DNA of 19,263 nt, taken from contig JBDHUL010000012.1 in NCBI GenBank assembly GCA_039812985.1, positions 1 through 19,263 on the forward strand. The letters run 5' to 3'. A program made the translations under genes and the position numbers. Positions 1-6,755 of this stretch are shown one piece after another. Under the pieces are notes generated by a model. It was not told where the DNA came from. It did not search any database and was given only the letters and a program-made list of their open reading frames with translations. This DNA comes from JAPUDS01 sp039812985. Lineage in GTDB: Bacteria > Patescibacteriota > Saccharimonadia > Saccharimonadales > Saccharimonadaceae. Within the stretch, counting starts at the first letter, position 1, and each line of letters begins with the position of its first letter.

Positions 1-476
1 AAATCCATGCCTTCACTAGTTTTCATCCACGGTGCTGCAATAGGTAGGGCGAGTACGTTAATCGCAACACCCGGCTCAGCAAACGAGTCGCCTGGATAAT
101 AGATTTCTCCATTATCAATCAGTATGCCAACATTTTGACACACTGGCACATCTGGATGAATATGGGCATGTTTGCCACCTGTAAATGTTAGCGTAAACTC
201 ACCGGCCATCCGAGTATTGCCTGCTTCAACTACTTCGGCTTCGATGCCAAATTTCCTCATTTCTTCAGCAGCGTCAGCAGTGGTAAAGACGGGCACACCA
301 GGTATGCGGGCCAAATGCTCAGCACTCCAGTGGTCTTCGTGCATATGCGTTACGACAACGCCAACGGTGTCTTTGGGTGCGACAAAGTCTGACGATAACT
401 TACCTGGGTCAATGACAATCGACTGACTGTTCTTCGTAACGACAAAGCAGGCGTGCATGTATTTTGTAATATCCAT
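1..476 (-). CDS. MBL-fold metal-dependent hydrolase (partial, 3' end outside window)
   Basis: The minus strand is open from an ATG at 474-476 to the window edge, giving the first 158 residues. The N-terminus carries the metallo-beta-lactamase signature HMHEDH (residues 44-49), preceded by a short strand ending IDPG (22-25). Further candidate metal ligands follow: His in GGKHAHIH (about 103-107) and Asp130 in YYPGDSF. This layout fits the UlaG/YtkL-like group of small metal-dependent hydrolases, which bind two metal ions and usually have unknown substrates. The start is supported by a TATAAT box on the minus strand at 483-488, exactly six bases before the ATG, so the transcript probably begins at the start codon. 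The gene is divergent from mutY. The C-terminal part is not visible, so the exact subfamily cannot be decided. Confidence 0.85.
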   Translation of the reverse strand, partial: MDITKYMHACFVVTKNSQSIVIDPGKLSSDFVAPKDTVGVVVTHMHEDHWSAEHLARIPGVPVFTTADAAEEMRKFGIEAEVVEAGNTRMAGEFTLTFTGGKHAHIHPDVPVCQNVGILIDNGEIYYPGDSFAEPGVAINVLALPIAAPWMKTSEGMD

Positions 477-512
477 ACGTTTATTATACTAGGGTGCATG
501 ACAACGGAACAA
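477..512. promoter_or_regulatory. Compact bidirectional promoter with overlapping -10 boxes
   Basis: A minus-strand TATAAT (483-488) and a plus-strand TATACT (485-490) share four bases. The first is six bases from the MBL ATG (476) and the second seven bases from the mutY ATG (498). Only 21 bases separate the two start codons. A weak -35-like TTGTTC lies on the minus strand at 507-512, inside mutY. The plus-strand -35 (TTTTGT near 462-467) lies inside the MBL gene. Confidence 0.7.
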
Positions 513-1301
513 TTCCAAGTGGTCGTGTGGCAGTACTACGAAGGGCACGGCAGGAAACACTTGCCTTGGCGAGAGGATCCCAGTCCGTACCATGTCCTTG
601 TGAGCGAACTCATGCTCCAACAGACGCAGGTCGAGAGAGTTATCCCAAAATTCAACATGTTTGTACACGTGTTCAAAAATGTCGAACAGCTTGCACAAGC
701 ACCGCTCTCAGAGGTTCTTGCGGCGTGGCAAGGACTGGGGTATAACCGGCGCGCCAGGTATCTCCATGAAGCTGCCCAGGCTATTGTTCATCTGGGCCAT
801 TTTCCAGACAAGCACGAAGATCTGGTGAAACTACCAGGTGTCGGGCGAAATACCGCCGGAGCAATACAAGTATACGCGTTCGCACACGTGGCTTTTTTTG
901 TAGAAACTAATATTCGCACGGTATACTTTTACCACTTTTTCGCCGACAGAACCGATGTAACCGACGCCGAGATCTATGCCCTGCTGGAACGTACAGCCGA
1001 CCGCAGGGATATCCGTGGTTGGTATGCAGCGCTCATGGACTACGGAACATACCTGAAGTCACAAAAACTTGGCTCGATATCAAAGAGTAAGCATTATAAA
1101 AAACAAGGTGGATTTATGGGGAGTGCACGTCAGGTGCGCGGGCAGATTATTCGAGAACTGACACATGGAAAGAAAACGGAAGCACAACTCGCGCAGGTTA
1201 TCAATGATGAACGACTTGGTATCATTCTTGAAAAGCTCATATCTGAAGGAATGGTTGAGAAGGAACGCACGGCTTACATGCTTCCAGGCCAACTCGTCTG
1301 A
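498..1301 (+). CDS. mutY: MutY-like A/G-specific adenine glycosylase, Fe-S-less variant
   Basis: A 267-aa HhH-GPD superfamily glycosylase. In the MutY family it removes adenine mispaired with 8-oxoguanine during base excision repair. The N-terminus aligns well with MutY: LPWRED (22-27), Glu37 in SELMLQQTQV (36-45), and the helix-hairpin-helix LPGVGRNTAGAI (112-123). Three departures are visible. The catalytic Asp of MutY (Asp138 in E. coli) is Glu136 in VETNIR. The residue equivalent to Ser120 is Asn118. The protein contains no cysteine, so the usual [4Fe-4S] loop is absent after MDYGTYLK. There is no MutT-like C-terminal domain; residues from about 215 look like a winged-helix module. The start at 498 is chosen because a TATACT box ends at 490. 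An earlier in-frame ATG at 453 lies upstream of that box, inside the divergent gene. Confidence 0.85.
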   Translation: MTTEQFQVVVWQYYEGHGRKHLPWREDPSPYHVLVSELMLQQTQVERVIPKFNMFVHVFKNVEQLAQAPLSEVLAAWQGLGYNRRARYLHEAAQAIVHLGHFPDKHEDLVKLPGVGRNTAGAIQVYAFAHVAFFVETNIRTVYFYHFFADRTDVTDAEIYALLERTADRRDIRGWYAALMDYGTYLKSQKLGSISKSKHYKKQGGFMGSARQVRGQIIRELTHGKKTEAQLAQVINDERLGIILEKLISEGMVEKERTAYMLPGQLV

Positions 1302-1377
1302 GATGATGTCAGAATAAGCGGTACAAAACAAAATGACAGTAGCGGGCGCTCAGTGCTAGCCGTACGTAGCATGCGGG

Positions 1378-1413
1378 AAAAAGGGTATTTAGCTGCCCTA
1401 CCTCAGCTAACCC
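1378..1413 (-). terminator. Hairpin with a U-tract on the minus strand, no evident minus-strand gene
   Basis: The 1302-1495 gap holds a hairpin with arms at 1383-1395 and 1404-1413 (TAGCTG/CAGCTA core extended by GGGT/ACCC, with a three-base bulge). On the minus strand it is followed by TTTTT (1378-1382), which resembles an intrinsic terminator. On the plus strand, the direction of the flanking genes, no U-tract follows. The rest of the gap shows nothing convincing except the promoter of the next gene. Confidence 0.35.
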
Positions 1414-1457
1414 GACTGACGGTTGTGGTCGCATTTGGTGCGGATGCTTGTGGCTGT

Positions 1458-1486
1458 TTGACCGCTCATTCGAAATGGCGGATAAT
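1458..1486 (+). promoter_or_regulatory. Sigma70-type promoter for the exported protein at 1496
   Basis: TTGACC (1458-1463), a 17-base spacer and GATAAT (1481-1486), five of six matches in each box. The predicted transcription start near 1493 leaves about three bases before the ATG at 1496, so the message is nearly leaderless. Confidence 0.65.
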
Positions 1487-1495
1487 ACATGATGA

Positions 1496-2011
1496 ATGAA
1501 AAAAGTCTATAAGGTACTCGTTGCGCTAGTGATTGTCTTGTCGCCTACTGTACGGGTTGATGCGGCGTCGCTCAGCGATGAACAGGTCGCGCTCGTGCGG
1601 GCTAACTGCATAGATGCCCAGATAAGCATTCAGCGTTTGCAACAGACGGAAAAACCAACACGTATTAACCGCGGGCACCTCTACGAAATATTCGGGAGGC
1701 TGCTTGTTGATTTCAACACTAGAGCGGCTGCCAATAAGATCGACGCTCCCATTCTCATGACACTGACGGGCAATCTCCGTGATGAAATAGCGGCCTTTGC
1801 CGAAAATTACACAAAGTACGACGATATGATTCGGTCGCTGGTCACACGCGATTGCCAAGCGGAACCTATCGTATTTCATGACGCCTTGGGCGAGGCGCGG
1901 GTTCAGCGTGCCAAGCTCAACACCTCTGTTGTCAAGATAGACCAGATACTCGATGACTACCAAAAAGTGGTTAATGATATCAAGAAACAGGTAGCGGAGG
2001 GCAGCCAATAG
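1496..2011 (+). CDS. Exported protein of unknown function, two cysteines
   Basis: A 171-aa protein with a clear Sec-type signal peptide: KK at residues 2-3, a hydrophobic stretch about 7-17, and likely cleavage after VDA (21-23). The mature part is mainly alpha-helical with heptad-like stretches (about 40-52 and 130-165), a likely coiled coil. It has two cysteines, Cys38 and Cys120, which could form a disulfide outside the membrane; it is not a lipoprotein because there is no lipobox. I do not recognise a domain. It has its own promoter at 1458-1486. Its TAG stop overlaps the GTG start of the next gene by one base, which suggests translational coupling and a joint envelope role. An ORF on the opposite strand (1526-2008) was judged a shadow. 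Confidence 0.8.
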   Translation: MKKVYKVLVALVIVLSPTVRVDAASLSDEQVALVRANCIDAQISIQRLQQTEKPTRINRGHLYEIFGRLLVDFNTRAAANKIDAPILMTLTGNLRDEIAAFAENYTKYDDMIRSLVTRDCQAEPIVFHDALGEARVQRAKLNTSVVKIDQILDDYQKVVNDIKKQVAEGSQ

Positions 2012-2361
2012 TGGAGGCGCTTCGAAGTATACGAGTCGCTATGTCAAAACGCCGGTTGCTTGTTGCACTGTGCGGGGCAGTTGTGGTCGCGTTGGGACTT
2101 GTGGGGGCTAGCTTGTACCTGTACGAAAGAGACGACGTATCTCGCCTTGATGTGTCGAGCCCAAAGTATGAGAAAATTCGCAAAGCCGTTATGAGCGATG
2201 CCAACCCTGATATGTTCGGCGGTACCGGGTCGCTTGGAACGGGCGATATCGCCAAATTCCAGGCGATATTTGATGCTAAGAGGAAATCGTTAGGATCATT
2301 TGGGAAGTTCGAGGATTCGCTGCTCAGTGACGAGCAATTAAAATTCACCCCTGTTGAGTAG
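2011..2361 (+). CDS. Small membrane-anchored protein of unknown function
   Basis: A 116-aa protein starting at GTG 2011, one base into the previous stop (TAGTG). An internal ATG at 2041 (MSKRR, residue 11) is an alternative start and would place the basic residues directly before the membrane segment (about 15-35, rich in V, L, A and G). The remaining 80 residues would face outside and contain no cysteine or recognisable motif. The one-base overlap indicates co-expression with the exported protein upstream, so the two may work together at the cell surface. The stop is eight bases before the probable trmB start, so trmB may be read from the same transcript. Confidence 0.7.
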   Translation: MEALRSIRVAMSKRRLLVALCGAVVVALGLVGASLYLYERDDVSRLDVSSPKYEKIRKAVMSDANPDMFGGTGSLGTGDIAKFQAIFDAKRKSLGSFGKFEDSLLSDEQLKFTPVE

Positions 2362-2369
2362 TAGTATTC

Positions 2370-3033
2370 GTGAACCCTCTCGATTTCGTTATTACCCGCA
2401 AACGCAAAAAAATACCGCTTTGCCCTCTTCCGAGAAGCAACGAATTGTTATGAGCTCGATGCATGGCGCTCGAGCAAGGTGAGTGAGCGATTGTTTGCGC
2501 AACAAGCGCTTACTGTTGAAGTTGGCGCGGGGACTGGACTGTTTTTGGTCGAAGTGGCAAGGCGTCATCCTGGGAAACTATATATTGCGCTAGACGTAAA
2601 GGCTGATCGTTTGCAAAAAGGTGCAAGAGAGGCCCTTAAACTGGGGCTCGACAACATCTGGTTTGTGCGAGCGAGGGCCGATCAGCTACTTGAAGTTGTA
2701 CAACCGCACAGCGTACAGGAGTTATGGCTGACATTTTCTGATCCGTTTCCGCGAAGGCGCGATGCAAAACGACGGCTTACACATGCTCGATATCTTGAAA
2801 TGTACAGAAAAGCACACGTGGACAAAAATGCTCGTATCAATATAAAAACCGATGACCAGGGACTGTTTCATTGGACGCTTGAACAGCTTGTTGCAACAAA
2901 GTGGCGTCTACGTGAACTGGCCTTCGACCTACACAATGCACCGCTCTCCGCTGAATACAAAATCATGACAACCTATGAACGGCGGTGGACGACAGAGGGC
3001 CGCACGATTTATTTTGTGGCCGCGAGCCGCTGA
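2370..3033 (+). CDS. trmB: tRNA (guanine-N7)-methyltransferase TrmB, interrupted by a frameshift
   Basis: TrmB makes m7G46 in the variable loop of tRNAs using S-adenosylmethionine. The AdoMet loop EVGAGTG, the signature FSDPFPRRRDAKRRL and the C-terminal motif TTYERRW followed by GRTIYF are all in the frame read from 2479. The family's basic N-terminus is also present but in another frame: GTG 2370 reads VNPLDFVITRKRKK, then meets seven A (2406-2412). Dropping one A continues as YRFALFREATNCYELDAWR straight into the main ORF, giving a natural 220-aa protein. As written, the first frame stops at TGA 2451-2453, and the only open start in the main frame is GTG 2479, which would lack about 36 residues. 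A homopolymer error, a real mutation or slippage are all possible. The 3' end overlaps convergent murC by 25 bases. Confidence 0.85.
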
Positions 3034-4304
3034 CGTACCCAGGTGTCGATTGAGCCGGCACCCATACAGAGCACGAGCTTGCCGCCGCGGCGGGCGGTTT
3101 GTATGACTTCCCAAAGCGCCTCGTTCATGTCGGCAGTATGTGCTGCCTCACTGTTTGTCAGGCCGCCAATAAGTTGCTTAGGCGTGAGGACTTCAAGGGC
3201 TGGATCTTCGCGGCTGAGGTATGTCGGAAGCCAATAGATGGCTTCCGCGGCTTGCATACAGTTTTCATAAAGAGTGAGAATTTCGTGTTGACGAACATTT
3301 TGGTGAGGTTGGTACACGAGTACGACGTGATCGGAGAGTTCGCGCGCGAGTTGTAGTGTCGCGGCTATCTCCGATGGATGATGTCCGTAGTCAGAATAAA
3401 GGTTATCAGCAAGTTTTTCAAAACGCCGTCCAGTTCCAGGGAACGAATTGAGGATAGAGGTGAGATGCTTGATCTGAGGCGGTGGCAAGGTTGTTCCAGC
3501 GCCTTCAAGTAGTTTTTGTACCGAGCGCTCAACCAAAAATGCATTCTGACGGTTATGGAGGCCGGGAAGAGTAAAGCGGGAGAGGTCCATGGATTCGTCG
3601 TACGCTTCATAGGTGGCGGCAATGTCGGGTTGTCTGAGGTAACGTACATCTTTTTCCCAGAGAATAGTTCGGGTTGATTGTCCCATGAATTGAATAAATG
3701 CATCTTTATACACGTGTTCATTTTTGTATGTATCGGGATGGTCGTAGTCGAGCGACGTAATCACGCTGAGATACGGGTAAAACGCCAGAAAGTTACGGTC
3801 GTACTCGTCGCATTCGTAGATAAAATACTCTGCTGCTGAGTCGAACATACCACTTGGGCCAAAACTGAGCGTTGAGCCAACCGAATAACTTGCGGTCACG
3901 CCGAGTTGCTTTAGACTCCAGATGAGTAATGCGGTTGTTGTCGTTTTGCCGTGGGTACCGGCGACCGCCACGAGCTTAAGACCCTTTTCGCGGATGATAC
4001 GCTCGAGTAATTGGTCTCGTTTGACTGTTGGAATACTATGCCTGCGCGCAAACACCAGCTCGGGGTGGTCGGCTGGGAGAGCAGAGGTGTAGACGAACAG
4101 ATCAATGGGGCGGCTGGCATGCCGGGCCGCAATGTTGGCTGCGTCTTGTTGACCAACGTGTACCGCAACGCCTCGGTCGCGTAGTTGATCGGTCAAAGGG
4201 CTTGAGGCGAGGTCAGAACCAGCAACGGTATTCCCCGCATCAAGGGCTATTTCAACGAGAGGGCCAATACCGACTCCGCCAACACCGGAAAAATAGATGT
4301 TCAT
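3009..4304 (-). CDS. murC: UDP-N-acetylmuramate--L-alanine ligase
   Basis: MurC adds L-alanine to UDP-MurNAc, the first amino-acid step of the peptidoglycan stem, in the cytoplasm with ATP. The 431-aa protein shows the N-terminal Rossmann motif GVGGVGIG (7-14), the ATP loop AGTHGKTTT (115-123), the central-domain ECDEYDRNFL with SLDYDHPDTY, and the C-terminal DYGHHPSEI and VYQPHQN. These match MurC better than MurD, MurE or MurF; Mpl, a relative that recycles murein peptides, cannot be wholly excluded. The length is slightly short of typical MurC (about 450-490). The gene stands alone on the minus strand and converges on trmB with a 25-base overlap, leaving no room for a separate terminator between them. 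Confidence 0.9.
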   Translation of the reverse strand: MNIYFSGVGGVGIGPLVEIALDAGNTVAGSDLASSPLTDQLRDRGVAVHVGQQDAANIAARHASRPIDLFVYTSALPADHPELVFARRHSIPTVKRDQLLERIIREKGLKLVAVAGTHGKTTTTALLIWSLKQLGVTASYSVGSTLSFGPSGMFDSAAEYFIYECDEYDRNFLAFYPYLSVITSLDYDHPDTYKNEHVYKDAFIQFMGQSTRTILWEKDVRYLRQPDIAATYEAYDESMDLSRFTLPGLHNRQNAFLVERSVQKLLEGAGTTLPPPQIKHLTSILNSFPGTGRRFEKLADNLYSDYGHHPSEIAATLQLARELSDHVVLVYQPHQNVRQHEILTLYENCMQAAEAIYWLPTYLSREDPALEVLTPKQLIGGLTNSEAAHTADMNEALWEVIQTARRGGKLVLCMGAGSIDTWVRQRLAATK

Positions 4305-4314
4305 ACTACCGTAT

Positions 4315-4320
4315 AGTATA
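4315..4320 (-). promoter_or_regulatory. -10 box for murC
   Basis: TATACT read on the minus strand, ten bases before the ATG at 4302-4304. The predicted start site near 4308 would leave a leader of about four bases. No good -35 box is visible. Confidence 0.5.
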
Positions 4321-4387
4321 CAGCCACTTTGTTTGCTGCGGGGTATGTGATTAAATATGAGGGTAAATCTACAAGCAAAACAAACAT

Positions 4388-5608
4388 ATGTTTACGTTTC
4401 TTCGTTCCGTCAAATATGGCAGTGGCTACTGGAAAGCGGCGCCCTTTGCCGAGTTGTTCGAACTCTATAGTTCACGGTTTTTGCGTATGGTGTCGCATGG
4501 GATGGTCGGTGTATTTGCCACAGTGTTTTTATACCAAAAGGGGTACAGTCTTCCCACGATACTTGCCTATATTGGGTGGTACTACGTTATACGGATGGTG
4601 GCGTCGTTCTTTTCGGCTTACTATGTGGCGTGGGCGGGGCCAAAACAGGCAACATTGGTCAGTAATGTCCTGGCCGTACCATCGTTTTTGGCGCTCGGGG
4701 CTATCGATACGTATACCGAACTATCGGTTTGGGTGTATTTTGTCTGTACGGCTCTATCGCTATCGCTCTACGTCGTGGCGTCAGACATGCAGTTTTCGAG
4801 CCTCAATAACCCCTACAATGTCGGAAAACAGATAGGGTGGTTGCATATTGCAGAAAAGATCGGCATCGGGATTGCTCCGGCAGTCGGTGGGTTCGTTGCA
4901 TACTTATTCGGACCTGAATCGACGATGTGGATAGCTGCTGTACTGGCGATCGTGGCGTCATTGCCGCTTTTTATGACACCCGAACAGATACACAAACGCC
5001 AAAAGGTGATATTTCATGGCATTCCCCTTCGGCGCATAGGAGTTCAGCTTTTGTCAAATAGCGCGTCTGGGGTTGACCAGGTTGTATCGGGGGCGGTTTG
5101 GGCTATTTTCATTGCGGTCGTCGTGTTCGGCACCCAAACTGACCGGGTGTACGCCGAGCTGGGGGCGGTGCTGTCGGTCTCGCTCATCGTTTCAGTCGTG
5201 TCATCGTACTTTTACGGTAAGGTGATCGACCGCCGGCGCGGCGCGGAGTTGTTTCGGGCCGGGGGTATCGTGAATGCGACGCTGCACGGGCTTCGGGCAT
5301 TTGTGGCGACGCCGCTGTCAGTGGTGCTTGTCAATGTTCTCAACGAGATTGGCACAAGTGCTTACCAGATGCCGTATGTTCGCGGCATGTACGACGAGGC
5401 CGATAACCTACCGGGTTACCGCGCCGCGTATATTTCCCTTATGATGGTGACGTTTTGTGCTGGGGCGGCCCTGTTTGCGTTCGCGGCATCTGGTCTTGTT
5501 GTCTGGTTGGGGCCGCGTCAGGGACTGGCGGCGAGTTTCGGACTTGCAGCGGCCTGTACGGTCATCATGCTCTGGCATGGATTTGCTTCGTTGCGGCCAT
5601 CCGAGTAA
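4388..5608 (+). CDS. MFS-like multi-pass membrane transporter
   Basis: A 406-aa, strongly hydrophobic protein with roughly 11-12 predicted membrane segments in two halves, joined by a basic cytoplasmic loop around residues 197-215 (HKRQKVIFHGIPLRR). A second basic loop, DRRRG, follows the segment near 280. Size and two-part layout fit the major facilitator superfamily. No signature identifies a substrate. Upstream lies the promoter region shared with divergent murC; a loose TTGTTT/TTAAAT pair (4329-4334, 4351-4356) would give a short leader, and no clear Shine-Dalgarno sequence precedes the ATG. It ends 21 bases before the next gene, which has its own -10 box. Confidence 0.75.
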   Translation: MFTFLRSVKYGSGYWKAAPFAELFELYSSRFLRMVSHGMVGVFATVFLYQKGYSLPTILAYIGWYYVIRMVASFFSAYYVAWAGPKQATLVSNVLAVPSFLALGAIDTYTELSVWVYFVCTALSLSLYVVASDMQFSSLNNPYNVGKQIGWLHIAEKIGIGIAPAVGGFVAYLFGPESTMWIAAVLAIVASLPLFMTPEQIHKRQKVIFHGIPLRRIGVQLLSNSASGVDQVVSGAVWAIFIAVVVFGTQTDRVYAELGAVLSVSLIVSVVSSYFYGKVIDRRRGAELFRAGGIVNATLHGLRAFVATPLSVVLVNVLNEIGTSAYQMPYVRGMYDEADNLPGYRAAYISLMMVTFCAGAALFAFAASGLVVWLGPRQGLAASFGLAAACTVIMLWHGFASLRPSE

Positions 5609-5619
5609 CACGTTATACT
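5591..5619 (+). promoter_or_regulatory. Promoter for the two-helix protein at 5630
   Basis: TTGCGG (5591-5596), a 17-base spacer and TATACT (5614-5619). The -35 box lies inside the end of the transporter gene. The predicted start near 5626 is about four bases before ATG 5630, which argues against the in-frame GTG at 5621. Confidence 0.6.
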
Positions 5620-5629
5620 TGTGGCTAGT

Positions 5630-6277
5630 ATGCGGTGGGAAAATGACAACAATCGTGGTCGCCTGCGAAGAATCCTGAGAGCAATTCGTGCGATAAAAAT
5701 ATGGCAGCTTTTTGTCCTCCTTCTCCTGAGCGGCATCATCACCGCTATTGGGTTCCGGCTTAACAACCTTGGTATGATGGAGCGGGTTGACGCGGTAACA
5801 CGAGCTGACGAAACAGGTGATCCGAAAGCGCTGCAAGAACGCATCGAGGACCTTCGCAGGTACGTTTCGACTCATATGAACACGGACCTACGCGGCGGGA
5901 TATTTTTGACGCATTCCTACGAGCGTGTACGAGAAGCGGCGATGCAAAGCGCTCAAGACCCCGCCAACCCCAATAGTGATGCGTACCGCCGGGCCAGCGT
6001 CGAGTGTCAAACCGAGCGATTTAGAGTGGCTGGAGGGTATGTCCAGTGTGTTATGAACAAAGTTGGGTCGTTGCCCGGTCAGTCAAATCTAGCATCGGAG
6101 CTCAAGTTGCCCCGGTCTGAGTTGTACAAGATCAATATTGTTTCACCTGTCTGGTCACCTGATCTTGCTGGTTTTTCGGTGCTGGTGAGCCTTGTTATTG
6201 TTGTGGTTATTGTCGCGCGAATAACAGGGGTTATCGTACTTCGAGCGCTGTTAAAGAAGCGGTTTTCTAGCATCTAA
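5630..6277 (+). CDS. Conserved two-helix envelope protein, function unknown
   Basis: A 215-aa protein with a very basic N-terminus (several Arg in the first 20 residues), a membrane segment at about 24-42 and a second near the C-terminus (about 180-205), followed by a basic tail. The loop of about 130 residues between them should face outside. It contains RLNNLGMMERVDAV just after the first helix, a helical HMNTDLRGG region and two cysteines (SVEC and YVQC, about 20 residues apart) that could pair. The layout resembles a membrane protein family I associate with Saccharibacteria, but no function is known to me. ATG 5630 is preferred over GTG 5621 because of the -10 box at 5614-5619. Confidence 0.75.
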   Translation: MRWENDNNRGRLRRILRAIRAIKIWQLFVLLLLSGIITAIGFRLNNLGMMERVDAVTRADETGDPKALQERIEDLRRYVSTHMNTDLRGGIFLTHSYERVREAAMQSAQDPANPNSDAYRRASVECQTERFRVAGGYVQCVMNKVGSLPGQSNLASELKLPRSELYKINIVSPVWSPDLAGFSVLVSLVIVVVIVARITGVIVLRALLKKRFSSI

Positions 6278-6280
6278 CAG

Positions 6281-6337
6281 TTGACACCTCTAGGCGACAG
6301 GGGTATCTTAGTAACTGTAAGAGTTAGTTAAAGGAGG
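6281..6337 (+). promoter_or_regulatory. Promoter and strong Shine-Dalgarno for the 70-aa protein
   Basis: A perfect TTGACA (6281-6286), a 17-base spacer and TATCTT (6304-6309) predict a start near 6316. The 33-base leader carries AAAGGAGG (6330-6337) eleven bases before the ATG at 6349. This is the most complete ribosome binding site in the window and contrasts with the many nearly leaderless genes around it. Confidence 0.8.
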
Positions 6338-6348
6338 AAAACCTGTCT

Positions 6349-6561
6349 ATGGCAGCTTACGCACACACCAACTCAAAAGGGGTACAGTACTTTTTGCATA
6401 AAAAAGACGTCGTTTTGCGCGGCGGCAAGAACCAGACTATCTACTTTTTCGCAAAGGTAGAGGGCGGTAAGGGCGAGCCAACCCAGCTTCCAGCTGGTTA
6501 TGAAGTCACTGAAAACCCACGCAACGGTTTCCTGACTATTCGCAAGATTCGCAAGGACTAA
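6349..6561 (+). CDS. Small conserved basic protein (70 aa), function unknown
   Basis: A 70-aa, basic protein without membrane segment or cysteine. It begins AAYAHTNSKGVQYFL, continues with LRGGKNQTIYFFAK and ends GFLTIRKIRK, the pattern of a short beta-rich fold. I associate this pattern (HTNSKG, RGGK.Q.IYFF, NPRNGFLT) with a small conserved hypothetical family in CPR and other bacteria, but no function is known to me; its basic charge would allow nucleic-acid binding. It forms a complete single-gene unit: TTGACA promoter, strong Shine-Dalgarno, and a perfect terminator at 6582-6611. The signals suggest high, constitutive expression. Confidence 0.85.
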   Translation: MAAYAHTNSKGVQYFLHKKDVVLRGGKNQTIYFFAKVEGGKGEPTQLPAGYEVTENPRNGFLTIRKIRKD

Positions 6562-6581
6562 TCCTTCGTTCTCGTTGTTAT

Positions 6582-6611
6582 AAAAACACCGCCATCAACA
6601 GCGGTGTTTTT
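6582..6611 (+). terminator. Intrinsic terminator of the 70-aa gene
   Basis: Perfect 11-base arms at 6582-6592 and 6601-6611 (GC core ACACCGC/GCGGTGT with A/T flanks) and an eight-base loop. The T-run is in the second arm, so it could work in both directions. Confidence 0.9.
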
Positions 6612-6678
6612 GCTGGGTTATCTGTGAGCCAAACCAAAAGCATGTTACTATATATTTGCAAACAAACACGCATAACGC

Positions 6679-6707
6679 ACCCGGCTTCCTTAGGGAGCCG
6701 GGTTTTT
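6679..6707 (+). terminator. Second intrinsic terminator, 70 bases after the first
   Basis: ACCCGGCT (6679-6686) pairs with AGCCGGGT (6696-6703), with a short inner extension and TTTTT (6703-6707). No ORF lies between the two terminators. Confidence 0.8.
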
Positions 6708-6719
6708 GGTGAGCGAAGT

Positions 6720-6749
6720 TTGACTCGTTTGCATTAATCATGATATAAT
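6720..6749 (+). promoter_or_regulatory. Extended -10 promoter, exactly leaderless
   Basis: TTGACT (6720-6725), an 18-base spacer and TGATATAAT (6741-6749), an extended -10. Its predicted +1 is the A of ATG 6756. A second TATAAT overlaps at 6749-6754. Confidence 0.8.
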
Positions 6750-6755
6750 ATAATT

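Noticed and set aside
453..497. Earlier ATG for mutY at 453
   Set aside because: It lies inside the divergent gene and upstream of the TATACT box, so it would not be in the transcript. The family N-terminus fits the start at 498.
1526..2008. A 160-codon ORF on the minus strand opposite the exported-protein gene
   Set aside because: The plus-strand gene has a signal peptide, a promoter and a coupled neighbour. The minus-strand translation looks like a random shadow, with clustered Arg, Tyr and Cys and no start signals.
2406..2412. Classical programmed -1 frameshift site in trmB
   Set aside because: A7 is slippery, but the change needed is +1 (or loss of one A). A -1 shift would not enter the correct frame, and no stimulating hairpin is evident.
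5408..5875. A 155-codon minus-strand ORF at the end of the transporter gene
   Set aside because: It spans the junction of two plus-strand genes and their promoter; the translation has low-complexity charged runs and no family feature.
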